This document shows, in pieces, positions 49,631 to 62,408 of a stretch of 64,000 bases of DNA. The stretch covers positions 3,645,501-3,709,500 of the forward strand of contig NZ_CP107783.1 of assembly GCF_036345255.1 (NCBI RefSeq), given 5' to 3'. Source of the stretch: Streptomyces sp. NBC_00569 (GTDB lineage Bacteria; Actinomycetota; Actinomycetes; Streptomycetales; Streptomycetaceae). The first letter of the stretch is position 1; every line of letters begins with the position of its first letter. Below the pieces are notes generated by a model that saw only the letters and a program-made list of their open reading frames with translations, was not told the origin of the DNA and ran no database searches. Both the position numbers and the translations under genes were made by a program.

Positions 49631-52354
49631 TCAGTTGACCGTCTGTCCCGACGACTGGTCCTCGGCCTCGGCGGCGAGGACGGAGGGCCGCTGCCAACCG
49701 CGGGAGCCGCGCGCCCGCAGCCACGCCGTCGTCTCGTCCGGCGGCATCGCGGCGGCCACCAGCCAGCCCTGGACGGCGTCGCACCTGAGGTCGCGCAGGC
49801 GCTCCCAGGTCTCGTCGTCCTCGACGCCCTCGGCGACGACGAGCAGGCCGAGCGAGTGCGCCAGGTCGACGGTGCAGCGGACGATCTCCGCGTCCTCGTT
49901 GTCCACGGCGAGGCGGGCCACGAACGAGCGGTCGATCTTCAGCTCGCTGACCGGGAGGCGGCGCAGGTGGACGAGGGAGGAGTAGCCGGTGCCGAAGTCG
50001 TCGAGGGACATCTTCACGCCGTGCCCGGTGAGCCCGGCGAGGGTGTCGGCGGCGCGCTGGGGGTCCTCCAGCAGGACGTGCTCGGTTATCTCCAGCTGGA
50101 GGGCGCCCGGGGGGACGCCGTGCCGGGCGAGCCGCGCGGCGACGGCGCCGGCGAATCCCGGGGTGTGCACGTCCCTCGGCGACACGTTCACCGCGACCGG
50201 CACGCGCAGGCCCTGCGCCCGCCAGCGGGCAACCTGCGCGAGCGCCGTCTCCAGGACGTACTCGGTCAGATGGGGCATGAGTCCGGACGACTCGGCGATG
50301 GCGATGAACTCGTCCGGCGGGACCTTCCCCCGCTCGGGGTGCACCCAGCGCACCAGCGCCTCGAGTCCCGCGACCTGTCCGTCGAAGCGGACCTTCGGCT
50401 GGTAGTGCAGCTCCACTTCGCCCGCGTCGAGCGCGCGGCGCAGATCGCCGAGCAGGCCGAGGCGGTCCGGGGTGTTGGAGTCCCGCTTCGACTCGTAGAC
50501 CTCGACGCCCGTACGGTCGCGCTTCGCCTGGTACATCGCGACGTCCGCGCGGCGCAGGAGCCCTTCGGCGTCGAGCGCGTGGTCGGGGAAGACGGCCAGT
50601 CCGGCGCTGGCCTCCAGGACCAGGGTGAGTCCGTCCAGGTCGAGCGGGGAACCGAGGGCGGCGACCAGGGTGCGCGCCACTCGGGTGGCGGAGGTCGTGG
50701 AGTCGACCACGGGCAGGAGGACGGCGAACTCGTCGCCGCCGAGGCGTGCGGCCTCCGCCCCACGGGGCAGGGCCATCCGGAGCCGGTCGGCGATCTGAAG
50801 CAGCAGCCGGTCCCCCGCCAGGTGGCCGAGGGTGTCGTTGACCGACCGGAAGCGGTCCAGGTCGATCAGCATGAGGGCGCTGCGCGCGCCGATCCGCTCG
50901 GCGTCGTCGAGCGCGGTCCAGGTCCGCTCCAGGAGCCACTGCCGGTTGGGCAGCCCGGTGAGCGGGTCGCGCAGCTGCTCCTCGGCGCGGGCCCGGGCGA
51001 TCCACAACGTCGAGTCGAGCGCGATGAGCGGGACGGCGAACAGCGGCAGCAGCTCGGGCAGCGCGATCGCGACCACGCAGATCAGCGGGGCGATGCCGAG
51101 CAGGGCGGCGCCGACGAGGCCCTGACGGACGAGGGCTGTGCGGGCGACGGTGGGCAGGCCGGAGGTGCGCGGCGCGTGGACGTACCAGAGCAGGCTGCGC
51201 GTGACCGTGAGGTAGGTGGCCGCGACGAGCGCCACCTCGGGGACGTTGAGGACCGTCCAGGTCTCCGGCCTCCACGGGGACTCCACGGACGGGACCTGGC
51301 CGAACACGGCGAGCGCGAGGCCACCCGCGCCGATGCCGATGATGTCGACCGCGCCCTGCAGGATGCCCTGGCGCCAGCGGTGCCGGCGGGCGATGCCGAC
51401 GAGGACGACGACGGTGAGGCTGACCATGCCGGCGGGTACCCAGCCGTAGAGCAGCAGGACCGCGAGCGTTAAGGCCGCGCCCGAGCCGGTGCCGCCCCAC
51501 CAGCGGTCGCGGCCGAGCGCGACGAGGTGGCCGACGATGATGCCGGTCAGCACGGCCAGGGCCCAGCCGGCGCCGCCGGACGGGAAGAGCGCGTGGCTGC
51601 CGGTGAAGGCGCGGTAGAAGCCGGTGCCGAGGACGGCGGCGGCGAGGGCGACGATCGTGAGAGGCAGCACGGGCAGCGCTCCCAGCCAGGAGCGCTCCCC
51701 GCCGTCCCCCTCCTCGCCGAAGGTCCCGTACGCACGCGGCCAGCCGCCCGCGTCTCCCGCTTCGGCGCCCGTCCACCCGGAACCACCGTCAGCGGCGGCC
51801 CCGGTCCAGCCGGTCCCGCCGCTCACCGCCGCTCCGGAGCCGCTACCGCCGATGGCACCGATGCCCGCCCCGCCGTTCGAACCCGGGACGGGCCAACCGG
51901 GCGCCGCCGCACCGGATCCGGGCACGCCGTAGGCGCCGATCCCGGCTCCGCCGTTCGAACCGGACGCGGGCCAGCCGGGTACGGGCGCGGCGGATCCGGC
52001 CGACCCGCCGGCGGAGCCACTCCGTCCGCTCTCGCCCTGAGCACCGGAGCCCGCGCGACGGCGCGTACGCCCTGCGCCGCGGATCCCGAACGCCGCGCGC
52101 CACGCGCCGCGCCTGCTCACCGAACCACCGTGCTCGTCCCCGCCCGGACTGTCGTCCGCGGGGCGCGCTGCCGGGGCGGCGTCGTCCGCGCGGCGCCCGT
52201 CCCCCTGGTCGCTCTCGCCGGTGTCGTCCTTCTCGCCGGTCTCGTCCCGTCCCGGCACGCTGCGCGCGGCCGGCGCCGGGCTCTCGGCGCCTCGCCACAC
52301 GCGCCAGCGCGTGCGCAGCCGTGAGTCCGGAGCGGCGCTCTCGGTCGGTTCCAT
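49631..52354 (-). CDS. rmdB: RmdB-like membrane GGDEF-EAL protein, catalytically complete, TTA-containing
   Basis: The 907-residue protein starts at ATG 52354 behind GGGACGGG. A 220-residue Gly/Ser/Ala-rich cytosolic tail with two 24-residue repeats precedes about seven membrane helices (~225-445), GGDEF (539-543, no RxxD site) and EAL (665-667) with all phosphodiesterase residues kept: [37 protein letters not shown]. It should degrade, and perhaps also make, c-di-GMP. The gene order next to gatCAB matches S. coelicolor rmdB as I recall it. Codon 295 is TTA (51470-51472), in a membrane helix, predicting bldA-dependent translation. Confidence 0.88.
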   Translation of the reverse strand: MEPTESAAPDSRLRTRWRVWRGAESPAPAARSVPGRDETGEKDDTGESDQGDGRRADDAAPAARPADDSPGGDEHGGSVSRRGAWRAAFGIRGAGRTRRRAGSGAQGESGRSGSAGGSAGSAAPVPGWPASGSNGGAGIGAYGVPGSGAAAPGWPVPGSNGGAGIGAIGGSGSGAAVSGGTGWTGAAADGGSGWTGAEAGDAGGWPRAYGTFGEEGDGGERSWLGALPVLPLTIVALAAAVLGTGFYRAFTGSHALFPSGGAGWALAVLTGIIVGHLVALGRDRWWGGTGSGAALTLAVLLLYGWVPAGMVSLTVVVLVGIARRHRWRQGILQGAVDIIGIGAGGLALAVFGQVPSVESPWRPETWTVLNVPEVALVAATYLTVTRSLLWYVHAPRTSGLPTVARTALVRQGLVGAALLGIAPLICVVAIALPELLPLFAVPLIALDSTLWIARARAEEQLRDPLTGLPNRQWLLERTWTALDDAERIGARSALMLIDLDRFRSVNDTLGHLAGDRLLLQIADRLRMALPRGAEAARLGGDEFAVLLPVVDSTTSATRVARTLVAALGSPLDLDGLTLVLEASAGLAVFPDHALDAEGLLRRADVAMYQAKRDRTGVEVYESKRDSNTPDRLGLLGDLRRALDAGEVELHYQPKVRFDGQVAGLEALVRWVHPERGKVPPDEFIAIAESSGLMPHLTEYVLETALAQVARWRAQGLRVPVAVNVSPRDVHTPGFAGAVAARLARHGVPPGALQLEITEHVLLEDPQRAADTLAGLTGHGVKMSLDDFGTGYSSLVHLRRLPVSELKIDRSFVARLAVDNEDAEIVRCTVDLAHSLGLLVVAEGVEDDETWERLRDLRCDAVQGWLVAAAMPPDETTAWLRARGSRGWQRPSVLAAEAEDQSSGQTVN

Positions 52355-52614
52355 TCCCGTCCCTCTCACAGCCGGCGGTGCCCACGCCACGCGATCCGCC
52401 GCGGACGACTTCCGTCAGCGGTACCGCGTCCTCGTTCACTGCCCCGTGCCCGTCGTGGGCAGGGGATGCCCCATCCGCAGCCGGGCACGGCAGGCGCACC
52501 CCTCAACAGTAGGCCGCAGAAGGCTTCCAGGGGCAGCGGTCGCCCACGGTTGCCCGAATGCGCCCCGGCCACCCGTATGCATCTGGTATGCGCTGAACGG
52601 GTGGTCTTCAACCG
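52355..52614 (-). promoter_or_regulatory. Upstream region of the rmdB-like gene
   Basis: This 260-nt gap separates the ligA stop from the rmdB-like start on the same strand. It contains short GC hairpins (GCCC/GGGC around 52445-52460, GGGG-ATG-CCCC at about 52462-52472) but no clear promoter hexamers and no BldD-type site that I could find. No ORF with a credible start is present. Confidence 0.4.
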
Positions 52615-55868
<3,254 letters not shown>

Positions 55869-55929
55869 CAGCGAAGCGTACGTAACGGGGCCGGGGCCGG
55901 CTCAAGCGCAGGTGGACCGGAGCGATGCG

Positions 55930-56619
55930 CTAGCGGCCCGGACGCACCGTCAGGTCGTTGACCTCGGCGTCGCGCGGCAGGTCGAGGGCCATGACGATCG
56001 TCGTGGCGACCGACTCGGGGTCGATCCAGCGGGCGGCGTCGTACGGCTTGCCCTCCTGCTGGTGCACCTTGACCTGCATGGCGCTGGCCGTGCGGCCCGG
56101 GTAGACCGACGTGACCCGCACTCCGTTGGCGTGCTCCTCCTGGCGCAGGGAGTCGGCGAGCGCCTTCAGGCCGTGCTTGGAGGCGGCGTACGCGGACCAG
56201 TCTGCGTGCGCGCTGAGGCCCGCACCGGAGTTGACGAAGATCACGTGGCCCTGGGCGACGCGGAGCTGGGGCAGGAAGTGGCGGGTCAGCTCGGCGGGCG
56301 AGACCAGGTTCACGTTCAGCTGGTGGCGCCACGACTTGGGGGTGAGTTCGCCGACCGGGCCGAGGTCGACGACGCCCGCGATGTGCAGCAGCGAGTCCAG
56401 CCGGTCGGGCAGCGACTGATGCGAGAACGCCCAGGAGAGCTTGTCCGGGTCGGCGAGGTCGCCGACGAGGGTGCCCGCGCCGGGGAACTGGGCCGCGAGT
56501 TCCTTCGCGCGGGCCGCGTCGCGCGCGTGGAGCACGAGTTCGTCCCCGCGTGCGTGCAGACGGCGCGCCACTGCCGCGCCGATCCCTGAGCCGGCTCCGG
56601 TGATCACATGTGTTGCCAT
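55930..56619 (-). CDS. Short-chain dehydrogenase/reductase
   Basis: A 229-residue classical SDR starting at ATG 56619 (an ATG three codons earlier is also possible). It has the TGAGSGIG cofactor motif, an NSGAG catalytic Ser segment, and the YxxxK pair in WSAYAASKHGLK. It should oxidise or reduce an alcohol/ketone with NAD(P); the substrate cannot be inferred. It lies 16 nt after the LOG-family gene and 61 nt before the MetE-like gene, on the same strand. Confidence 0.88.
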   Translation of the reverse strand: MATHVITGAGSGIGAAVARRLHARGDELVLHARDAARAKELAAQFPGAGTLVGDLADPDKLSWAFSHQSLPDRLDSLLHIAGVVDLGPVGELTPKSWRHQLNVNLVSPAELTRHFLPQLRVAQGHVIFVNSGAGLSAHADWSAYAASKHGLKALADSLRQEEHANGVRVTSVYPGRTASAMQVKVHQQEGKPYDAARWIDPESVATTIVMALDLPRDAEVNDLTVRPGR

Positions 56620-56635
56620 ACGGCCCATGCTCGCA

Positions 56636-57175
56636 TTAGAGCGTGCCGACTGATTCCTCCAGGTACGCCAGCGCGCCGACGGGCTCCTCGGCGAAGAAGA
56701 CGAGCTCGGTGAGCGGCAGGGGCAGGAACCCCTCGTCGTCCATGCGGCGGAACTGCTCCTTGAGGCCGTCGTAGAAGCCCGCCGAGTTCAGCAGGACGAC
56801 CGGCTTGGTGTGCTTGCCGTGCTTCTTCAGCTCCAGGATCTCGGTGGCCTCGTCGAGCGTGCCCGTGCCGCCCACCATGATGACGACGGCGTCGGCCTTC
56901 TCCAGGAGCAGTGCCTTGCGTTCGGCGAGGTCACGAGCGATCACCATCTCGTCGGCGTTCGTCCGCGCCTTGGCGGCCAGGAAGTCCACGGAGACCCCCA
57001 CGAGGCGCCCTCCGGCATCCTGCGCGCCGTCCGCCACCACCTTCATGAGCCCGCTCTCCGAACCACCCCACACGAGCGTGTGCCCGCCCTTGCCGAGCAG
57101 TTCGGCGAACTCACGGGCGGGGCGGGTGTAGCGGTCGGCGAGGTCGGCGGCGGAGAGGAAGACGCAGATGTTCAT
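56636..57175 (-). CDS. LOG-family (TIGR00730) Rossmann-fold protein
   Basis: The 179-residue protein has the nucleotide fold of LOG proteins, which release cytokinin-type bases or other purines from 5'-monophosphates. MNICVFLSAADLADRYTR opens it and VWGGSESGLMKVVADGA replaces the usual GGGxxGLM. The catalytic loop is MVGGTGTLDEATE, with Val instead of the consensus Pro before GGxGTxxE. The glutamate is kept, so activity is plausible. ATG 57175 was chosen. It is divergent from the DUF427 gene. Confidence 0.85.
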   Translation of the reverse strand: MNICVFLSAADLADRYTRPAREFAELLGKGGHTLVWGGSESGLMKVVADGAQDAGGRLVGVSVDFLAAKARTNADEMVIARDLAERKALLLEKADAVVIMVGGTGTLDEATEILELKKHGKHTKPVVLLNSAGFYDGLKEQFRRMDDEGFLPLPLTELVFFAEEPVGALAYLEESVGTL

Positions 57176-57227
57176 GCGTCCTACGGTACGGGGGAAGAAC
57201 GGCGCCCCTTCCGGCGCTGTCCCAGGT

Positions 57228-57560
57228 ATGGCTGATGGACACACGATCACGATCGAGCAGGGCACCGGTTCCGTACGCGTCGTCCAGGGCGGGGTGGTGC
57301 TCGCGCAGAGCGCGCGTCCGCTGCTGCTGCGCGAGACGGGCTGTCCCGTGCGCTACTACATCCCGCCGGCGGACGTCCGCGTGGACCTGCTGAACCCGTC
57401 CGGCACACAGACGTACTGCCCCTTCAAGGGAACGGCGTCCTACTGGTCCCTGCCGGACGCCCCCGACCTGGTGTGGTCGTACCCGGACCCGAAGCCGGAC
57501 GTGGCCGCGATCAAGGACCACCTGTGCTTCTACGAGGTGGAAGAGGTGGAAATCGCCTGA
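57228..57560 (+). CDS. DUF427 domain protein, 110 residues
   Basis: Begins at ATG 57228 (MADGHTITIEQGTGSVRVV); the longer frame upstream overlaps the LOG gene and is not used. The whole protein is one DUF427 domain, with RYYIPPADVRVDLLNPSGTQ and YCPFKGTASYWSL. DUF427 proteins form a small beta-barrel of unknown biochemical function. The next gene starts 41 nt downstream on the same strand. Confidence 0.88.
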   Translation: MADGHTITIEQGTGSVRVVQGGVVLAQSARPLLLRETGCPVRYYIPPADVRVDLLNPSGTQTYCPFKGTASYWSLPDAPDLVWSYPDPKPDVAAIKDHLCFYEVEEVEIA

Positions 57561-57601
57561 CCGCGTGATGAGTTCCAGCGGGCGGGGGAGTCTTCACGGA
57601 C

Positions 57602-58381
57602 ATGGACAAGAAGACGAACTCCTGCGACGGCACGGCCATCGCGTACGAACGCACCGGCACGGGTCCGGCGGTCATCCTGGTGAGCGGCGCCCTGTCGGCG
57701 GGCTCGTCGATGGAACCGCTGGCCGCCCGGCTGAGCGGCGGACTCGACGCCGTCCCGTACGACCGCAGGGGCCGTGGCGCGAGCGGTGACACGGCCCCGT
57801 ACGCGGTCGCCCGCGAGGTGGAGGACATCGCGGCGCTGATCGACGCGGTGGGCGGCAGCGCGGCGCTGTACGGCATGTCCTCGGGCGCGGCGCTGGCCCT
57901 GGAGGCCGCGGCGAGCGGGCTCGCGGTGACCCGGGTCGCCGTGTACGAACCCCCGTTCGCGCTCGACGACGGGAGCGGCGAGGAACGCGCGCAGTACACG
58001 CGGCAGCTGTCCGGGCTTCTGGCCGACGGCCGCAACGGGGACGCGGTGGAGCTGTTCATGTCGCTCACGGGCATGCCCGCGGAGATGATCGCGGGCGCCC
58101 GGCGGTCACCCTGGTGGCCGGACATGGAGGCGGTCGCGCCGACCCTCGCCTACGACGACGCCGCGATGGGTGACGGTCTGGTGCCGCGGGAGCGGCTGGC
58201 CGCGATCACCGTGCCGGTGCTCGCGGTCGCGGGCGGGGCGAGTCCCGCGTGGATGCGCGAGGCGGCGCGGGCGGTGGCGGAGGCGGTGCCCGACGGGACG
58301 TACCGCACGCTGGACGGCCAGACCCACGCGGTGGACCCGGACGTACTCGGCCCGCTGCTCGGCGAGTTCTTCTCGGCGTAG
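57602..58381 (+). CDS. Alpha/beta hydrolase
   Basis: The 259-residue protein has a nucleophile elbow YGMSSGAAL with Ser in GxSxG, a strand-order core (ILVSGALSAG; VPYDRRGRGASGD) and a C-terminal histidine in GQTHAVDPD. The likely activity is ester or amide hydrolysis of an unknown substrate. ATG 57602 (MDKKTNSCDGTAIAYERTGTG) has GGGGGAG about 15 nt upstream. It converges on mnmA and shares a long hairpin with it as terminator. Confidence 0.87.
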   Translation: MDKKTNSCDGTAIAYERTGTGPAVILVSGALSAGSSMEPLAARLSGGLDAVPYDRRGRGASGDTAPYAVAREVEDIAALIDAVGGSAALYGMSSGAALALEAAASGLAVTRVAVYEPPFALDDGSGEERAQYTRQLSGLLADGRNGDAVELFMSLTGMPAEMIAGARRSPWWPDMEAVAPTLAYDDAAMGDGLVPRERLAAITVPVLAVAGGASPAWMREAARAVAEAVPDGTYRTLDGQTHAVDPDVLGPLLGEFFSA

Positions 58382-58413
58382 GCCCGCGCGCCCCGGAAGC
58401 GCCCGACGGGACC

Positions 58414-58482
58414 AGGGTCTGTCCGGCGGATCAGGTCGCACTCGGGGCCCGCGCCCGCGACAAGATCCGCCGGACAGGCCCT
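58414..58482. terminator. Long hairpin repeat ending both the hydrolase gene and mnmA
   Basis: Arms AGGGTCTGTCCGGCGGATC (58414-58432) and its complement with one G-T wobble (58464-58482) enclose a loop that contains a second stem GTCGC/GCGAC. The right arm runs into the mnmA stop codon. I recognise the TGTCCGGCGGATC core as a frequent Streptomyces intergenic repeat. Confidence 0.75.
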
Positions 58483-59611
58483 AGGCGACGGCCTTCGCGC
58501 GCGTGGTCGTCGCGATCGTCGCCGAGCCGACCACCCGCGTGCCGTCGTAGAGCACGATGGCCTGGCCGGGGGCGACGCCGCGTGCGGGCTCGTCGAAGGT
58601 GACGGTCAGGGTGCCGTCGACCAGCTCCGCCGTCACCGGTGTCTCGTCGCCGTGGGCGCGCAGCTGCGCGGTGTACGTGCCCGGCCCCGAGGGGGCCGTG
58701 CCGCACCAGCGGGGCTTGATGGCCGTGAGAGCCGTGACGTCGAGGGAGTCGACGGGGCCGACCGTCACCGTGTTGTTCACCGGCGAGATGTCGAGGACGT
58801 AGCGCGGCTTGCCGTCGGGGGCCGGGGTGCCGATGCGCAGGCCCTTGCGCTGGCCGATCGTGAAGCCGTACGCGCCCTCGTGCGTGCCGACCTTGCTGCC
58901 CGTCTCGTCGACGATGTCGCCCTCGGCCTTGCCCAGGCGCGACGCCAGGAAGCCCTGGGTGTCACCGTCCGCGATGAAACAGATGTCGTGCGAGTCGGGC
59001 TTCTTGGCGACGGCGAGGCCGCGCCGCTCGGCCTCCGCGCGGATCTCGTCCTTCGTCGTGACCGTGTCACCGAGGGGGAACAGGGCGTGCGCGAGCTGGC
59101 GGTCGTCGAGCACTCCGAGGACGTACGACTGGTCCTTGGCCATGTCGGAGGCACGGTGCAGTTCGCGGGTGCCGTCCGGGTGCTCGACCACCTTCGCGTA
59201 GTGGCCGGTGGCGACGGCGTCGAAGCCGAGGGCGAGCGCCTTGTCGAGGAGCGCGGCGAACTTGATCTTCTCGTTGCAGCGCAGGCACGGGTTCGGGGTG
59301 CGCCCGGCCTCGTACTCGGCGACGAAGTCGTCGACGACGTCCTCGCGGAACCGCTCGGCGAGGTCCCAGACGTAGAAGGGGATGCCGATGACGTCGGCGG
59401 CCCTGCGGGCGTCGCGGGAGTCCTCGATGGTGCAACAGCCACGGGCTCCGGTGCGGAACGACTGCGGGTTCGCGGAGAGGGCGAGGTGGACGCCCGTCAC
59501 GTCGTGGCCCGCTTCCGCCGCGCGGGCGGCGGCGACGGCGGAGTCCACGCCGCCCGACATGGCGGCGAGGACACGGAGGGGGCGGGTGCTCTGCGGGGTC
59601 TGCGAAGTCAT
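58481..59611 (-). CDS. mnmA: tRNA 2-thiouridylase
   Basis: MnmA (TrmU) thiolates U34 of tRNAs for Lys, Glu and Gln, using sulfur from a cysteine desulfurase. The 376-residue protein has the PP-loop ATP motif [16 protein letters not shown] and the two catalytic cysteine regions [14 protein letters not shown] and [11 protein letters not shown], followed by the tRNA-binding C-terminal barrel. ATG 59611 was used; the frame extends far upstream but overlaps the divergent amidase. The iscS gene that probably feeds it sulfur lies downstream of the convergent amidase at 60.5-61.7 kb. Confidence 0.96.
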   Translation of the reverse strand: MTSQTPQSTRPLRVLAAMSGGVDSAVAAARAAEAGHDVTGVHLALSANPQSFRTGARGCCTIEDSRDARRAADVIGIPFYVWDLAERFREDVVDDFVAEYEAGRTPNPCLRCNEKIKFAALLDKALALGFDAVATGHYAKVVEHPDGTRELHRASDMAKDQSYVLGVLDDRQLAHALFPLGDTVTTKDEIRAEAERRGLAVAKKPDSHDICFIADGDTQGFLASRLGKAEGDIVDETGSKVGTHEGAYGFTIGQRKGLRIGTPAPDGKPRYVLDISPVNNTVTVGPVDSLDVTALTAIKPRWCGTAPSGPGTYTAQLRAHGDETPVTAELVDGTLTVTFDEPARGVAPGQAIVLYDGTRVVGSATIATTTRAKAVA

Positions 59612-59695
59612 AGCTCTAACAGGGTACGGGGCCGCGGGAACCGAATCCCGCGAGTATCCGTTGTGGATCTCGTACGACGTGAACGGGGGCGGGTC

Positions 59696-60400
59696 GTGGG
59701 AGCACAGGGGAAGTCCCGGCAGAAGTCCGGGGGCCGCGCGAAGCGCGACGGTGACCGGGGGGTCAGCAGACGGACGCTGCTGATCGGGGGCGCGGCGACG
59801 GCCGTCGGTGTGGGCCTGCTCGCCCGCAGCGATCTGGCGCACATGTGGTGGCAGATGCCCGGCATCGACAAGCCGCGCAAGGCCGGCGAGGTCGACTTCA
59901 GGGGCGCGGAGTGGGTGGCCGCGGCGGCGGCGAACTGGCGCCGGGCGGACCGCCCGGCGGACTACACGATCGACCGCGTGATCATCCATGTCACACAGGG
60001 CAGCTACCAGGGCACGCTGAAGGTCTTCAAGGACCCGTGGCACGGGGCGGCCGCGCACTACGTGGTGCGCAAGGACGGGCACGTCGCGCAGATGATCCGC
60101 GAGCTGGACGTGGCGTTCCACGCGGGGAACAAAGACTTCAACGAGCGCAGTGTGGGGATCGAGCACGAGGGGTTCGTGGACCGCCCGGCCGACTTCACGG
60201 ACGCCATGTACGCGTCCTCCGCGCGGCTCACCGCCGGGATATGCAGGCGCTACGGGATACCCGTCGACCGGAAGCACATCATCGGGCACGTCGAGGTGCC
60301 GGGCACGGACCACACCGACCCGGGTCCGCACTGGGACTGGGACCGGTACATGCGCCTGGTGAAGCGCGCCCACGACGAGGGGCGCACGGCCAAGGCATAG
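59696..60400 (+). CDS. Tat-exported N-acetylmuramoyl-L-alanine amidase (Amidase_2 domain)
   Basis: The 234-residue protein starts at GTG 59696 with GGGGG 6 nt upstream (GTG 59663 is an alternative). A twin-arginine signal [16 protein letters not shown] is followed by an Amidase_2/PGRP-type domain: zinc histidines in [13 protein letters not shown] and in [18 protein letters not shown], plus [15 protein letters not shown]. It should cut the amide bond between muramic acid and the stem peptide outside the membrane. It is divergent from mnmA and convergent with iscS. Confidence 0.9.
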   Translation: MGAQGKSRQKSGGRAKRDGDRGVSRRTLLIGGAATAVGVGLLARSDLAHMWWQMPGIDKPRKAGEVDFRGAEWVAAAAANWRRADRPADYTIDRVIIHVTQGSYQGTLKVFKDPWHGAAAHYVVRKDGHVAQMIRELDVAFHAGNKDFNERSVGIEHEGFVDRPADFTDAMYASSARLTAGICRRYGIPVDRKHIIGHVEVPGTDHTDPGPHWDWDRYMRLVKRAHDEGRTAKA

Positions 60401-60434
60401 GCCGCCCGGCCGGCCCGGACACGCCCGGGCCCGG

Positions 60435-60517
60435 CCCGGCCGTCAGCCCAGCCCGCCGTCGGCTCAGCCCGGCCGTCAGCCCAGCCCGCCGTCGGCTCAG
60501 CCCGGCCGTCAGCTCAG
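60435..60517. repeat. 33-bp tandem repeat at the 3' end of iscS
   Basis: Two identical 33-bp copies at 60435-60467 and 60468-60500, beginning CCCGGCCGTCAGCCCAGC, are followed by a partial third copy. They lie between the converging amidase and iscS genes, and the partial copy includes the iscS stop codon, so the array grew by duplication of the gene's end. It fills most of the 108-nt gap. Confidence 0.75.
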
Positions 60518-61678
60518 CCCGGCCGTCCTGGCCCGCTCCACCGCCGGTCCGATCGCGTCCGCCACCGCTGCGACGTCCGCCTCGGTCGACGTGTGGCCGA
60601 GGGAGAAGCGCAGGGTGCCGCGGGCGAGGTCCGGGTCGGTGCCGGTGGCCAGCAGTACGTGGCTGGGCTGCGCCACACCGGCCGTGCACGCGGAGCCGGT
60701 GGAGCACTCGATGCCCTGCGCGTCCAGGAGCAGCAGCAGGGAGTCGCCCTCGCAGCCGGGGAAGGTGAAGTGGGCGTTGGCGGGCAGCCGGCCGCCGGGG
60801 GCCGGGTCGCCGCCGAGGATCACCTCGGGGACGGCCGCGCGCACGGCGTCGACCAGGTCGTCACGCAGGCCGCCGATCTCGCGGGCGAACCGCTCGCGCT
60901 GTTCGGTGGCGATCCGCCCGGCGACGGCGAACGCGGCGACGGCCGGCACGTCGAGCGTCCCGGAGCGCACATGCCGCTCCTGGCCGCCGCCGTGGAGCAC
61001 GGGTACAGGGGTGTACTCGCGGCCCAGGAGGAGCGCCCCGATGCCGTACGGGCCGCCGATCTTGTGGCCGGAGACGGTCATCGCGGCGAGGCCGGACGCG
61101 GCGAAGTCGACGGGGAGCTGACCGTAGGCCTGGACGGCGTCGGCATGCAGCGGGACGCCGAACTCGGCGGCCACGTCGGCGAGTTCACGGACGGGCTGGA
61201 TCGTGCCGATCTCGTTGTTCGCCCACATGACGGTGGCCAGGGCCACGTCGTCGGGGTTGCGGGAGATCGCCTCGCGCAGGGCGTCCGGGTGCACGCGCCC
61301 GTACGCGTCGACGGGCAGGTACTCGACGGTGGCGCCCTCGTGCTCACCGAGCCAGTGCACGGCGTCGAGGACGGCGTGGTGTTCGACGGGGCTGGAGAGG
61401 ACGCGGGTGCGGGCGGGGTCCGCGTCGCGGCGGGACCAGTACAGGCCCTTCACCGCGAGGTTGTCGGCCTCGGTGCCGCCTGAGGTGAGGACGACCTCAC
61501 TGGGGCGTGCGCCGAGGGATTCGGCGAGGGTCTCGCGGGACTCCTCGACGGCGCGTCGGGCGCGCCGGCCCGCTGCGTGCAGCGAGGACGCGTTGCCGGT
61601 GACGGCGAGCTGGGCGGTCATCACCTCGACGGCCTCCGGGAGCATCGGAGTGGTCGCGGCGTGGTCGAGGTAGGCCAT
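60509..61678 (-). CDS. iscS: Cysteine desulfurase
   Basis: This PLP enzyme takes sulfur from cysteine to supply tRNA thiolation (MnmA) and Fe-S cluster assembly. The 389-residue protein starts [18 protein letters not shown] and has the PLP lysine in [19 protein letters not shown] and the persulfide cysteine in [22 protein letters not shown] 61678 was chosen; the frame's 106-codon extension overlaps the next gene. Its proximity to mnmA supports a tRNA-thiolation role. Confidence 0.94.
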   Translation of the reverse strand: MAYLDHAATTPMLPEAVEVMTAQLAVTGNASSLHAAGRRARRAVEESRETLAESLGARPSEVVLTSGGTEADNLAVKGLYWSRRDADPARTRVLSSPVEHHAVLDAVHWLGEHEGATVEYLPVDAYGRVHPDALREAISRNPDDVALATVMWANNEIGTIQPVRELADVAAEFGVPLHADAVQAYGQLPVDFAASGLAAMTVSGHKIGGPYGIGALLLGREYTPVPVLHGGGQERHVRSGTLDVPAVAAFAVAGRIATEQRERFAREIGGLRDDLVDAVRAAVPEVILGGDPAPGGRLPANAHFTFPGCEGDSLLLLLDAQGIECSTGSACTAGVAQPSHVLLATGTDPDLARGTLRFSLGHTSTEADVAAVADAIGPAVERARTAGLS

Positions 61679-61757
61679 GGTGGGCTCGATTCTACGAGCC
61701 CCGGTCCCGGTGCTCCGCGCCGCGTGGGGTCCCGTCCCACGCCGAGCGCGAAAGGGG

Positions 61758-62090
61758 TCAGCCCGTGAGGCTCCAGGACACCGTGTGGTCGGCGGCGACG
61801 AACGCCGCGAGGACCGCCAGGTCGGCCACGCCGAGCCCGAGTCCGAGCAGCGCACGGCCACGGCGGGCGGTGCCGCGCCACAGGGCGAGGCCGGCGAGCA
61901 CGATGGCGACGGGGCCGAGGAAGAGGTTGAGGACGAGCAGTCCGAGCAGCCCGAGGACGAACGAGGCGACGGCCATTCCGTCGGCGTCGCGCGCACCGGT
62001 GCGGGGCTGCTCCGCAGGGGCCGTCCCGGCCACGGCGTCGGTGTGGGTGCTGGTGCGGGTGTCGGTGCTGGTGTCAGCGGTGATGTGCAT
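61758..62090 (-). CDS. DUF4190 membrane protein, 110 residues
   Basis: A Thr/Asp-rich N-terminal tail ([18 protein letters not shown]) precedes two membrane helices with [21 protein letters not shown] and [19 protein letters not shown], the pattern of the DUF4190 family. It should span the membrane twice with the tail in the cytosol. Function unknown. It starts 42 nt after the 53-residue gene, probably in one transcript. Confidence 0.78.
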   Translation of the reverse strand: MHITADTSTDTRTSTHTDAVAGTAPAEQPRTGARDADGMAVASFVLGLLGLLVLNLFLGPVAIVLAGLALWRGTARRGRALLGLGLGVADLAVLAAFVAADHTVSWSLTG

Positions 62091-62132
62091 GGTGGTACCC
62101 CCTCTTGGATCAGACGTGATCAGGCTGATGGA

Positions 62133-62294
62133 TCAGTGCTGGTGGCGTCGTCGGGCGGTCCGCTCGCGCACGGCGAAGACGACCAGCCAGACACCGATGA
62201 CGGCGGCGGCGACGAGGGTGACGGGAAGAGGCGCGTGGGCCACGGAGCCCAGCGCGACGCCGAGCAGAAGCAGGGCGGCTACGAGGAACAGCAT
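62133..62294 (-). CDS. Small membrane protein, 53 residues
   Basis: A complete frame with ribosome binding site GAGAGG before ATG 62294 encodes MLFLVAALLLLGVALGSVAH, a proline kink, a second helix PVTLVAAAVIGVWLVVFAV, and a basic C-terminal end RERTARRRHQH. Two membrane helices and a positive tail are typical of small actinobacterial membrane proteins. It is the first gene of a two-gene unit with the DUF4190 gene, divergent from a TetR regulator that may control it. Confidence 0.75.
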   Translation of the reverse strand: MLFLVAALLLLGVALGSVAHAPLPVTLVAAAVIGVWLVVFAVRERTARRRHQH

Positions 62295-62408
62295 GAGTGC
62301 CTCTCATGGTCGGGTCGGCGACAGTTGGGATTACAACCGTTCACTGACTCTCGAGTCTAGCGCGCGCACGGCTTCCGAATTACAGAGAACAAGTGTTAAC
62401 TGCATGGC

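Noticed and set aside
60279..60707. Minus-strand frame spanning the 33-bp repeats, with repeated [11 protein letters not shown]
   Set aside because: It is the out-of-frame reading of the tandem repeat and of the iscS 3' end; there is no independent start or homology.
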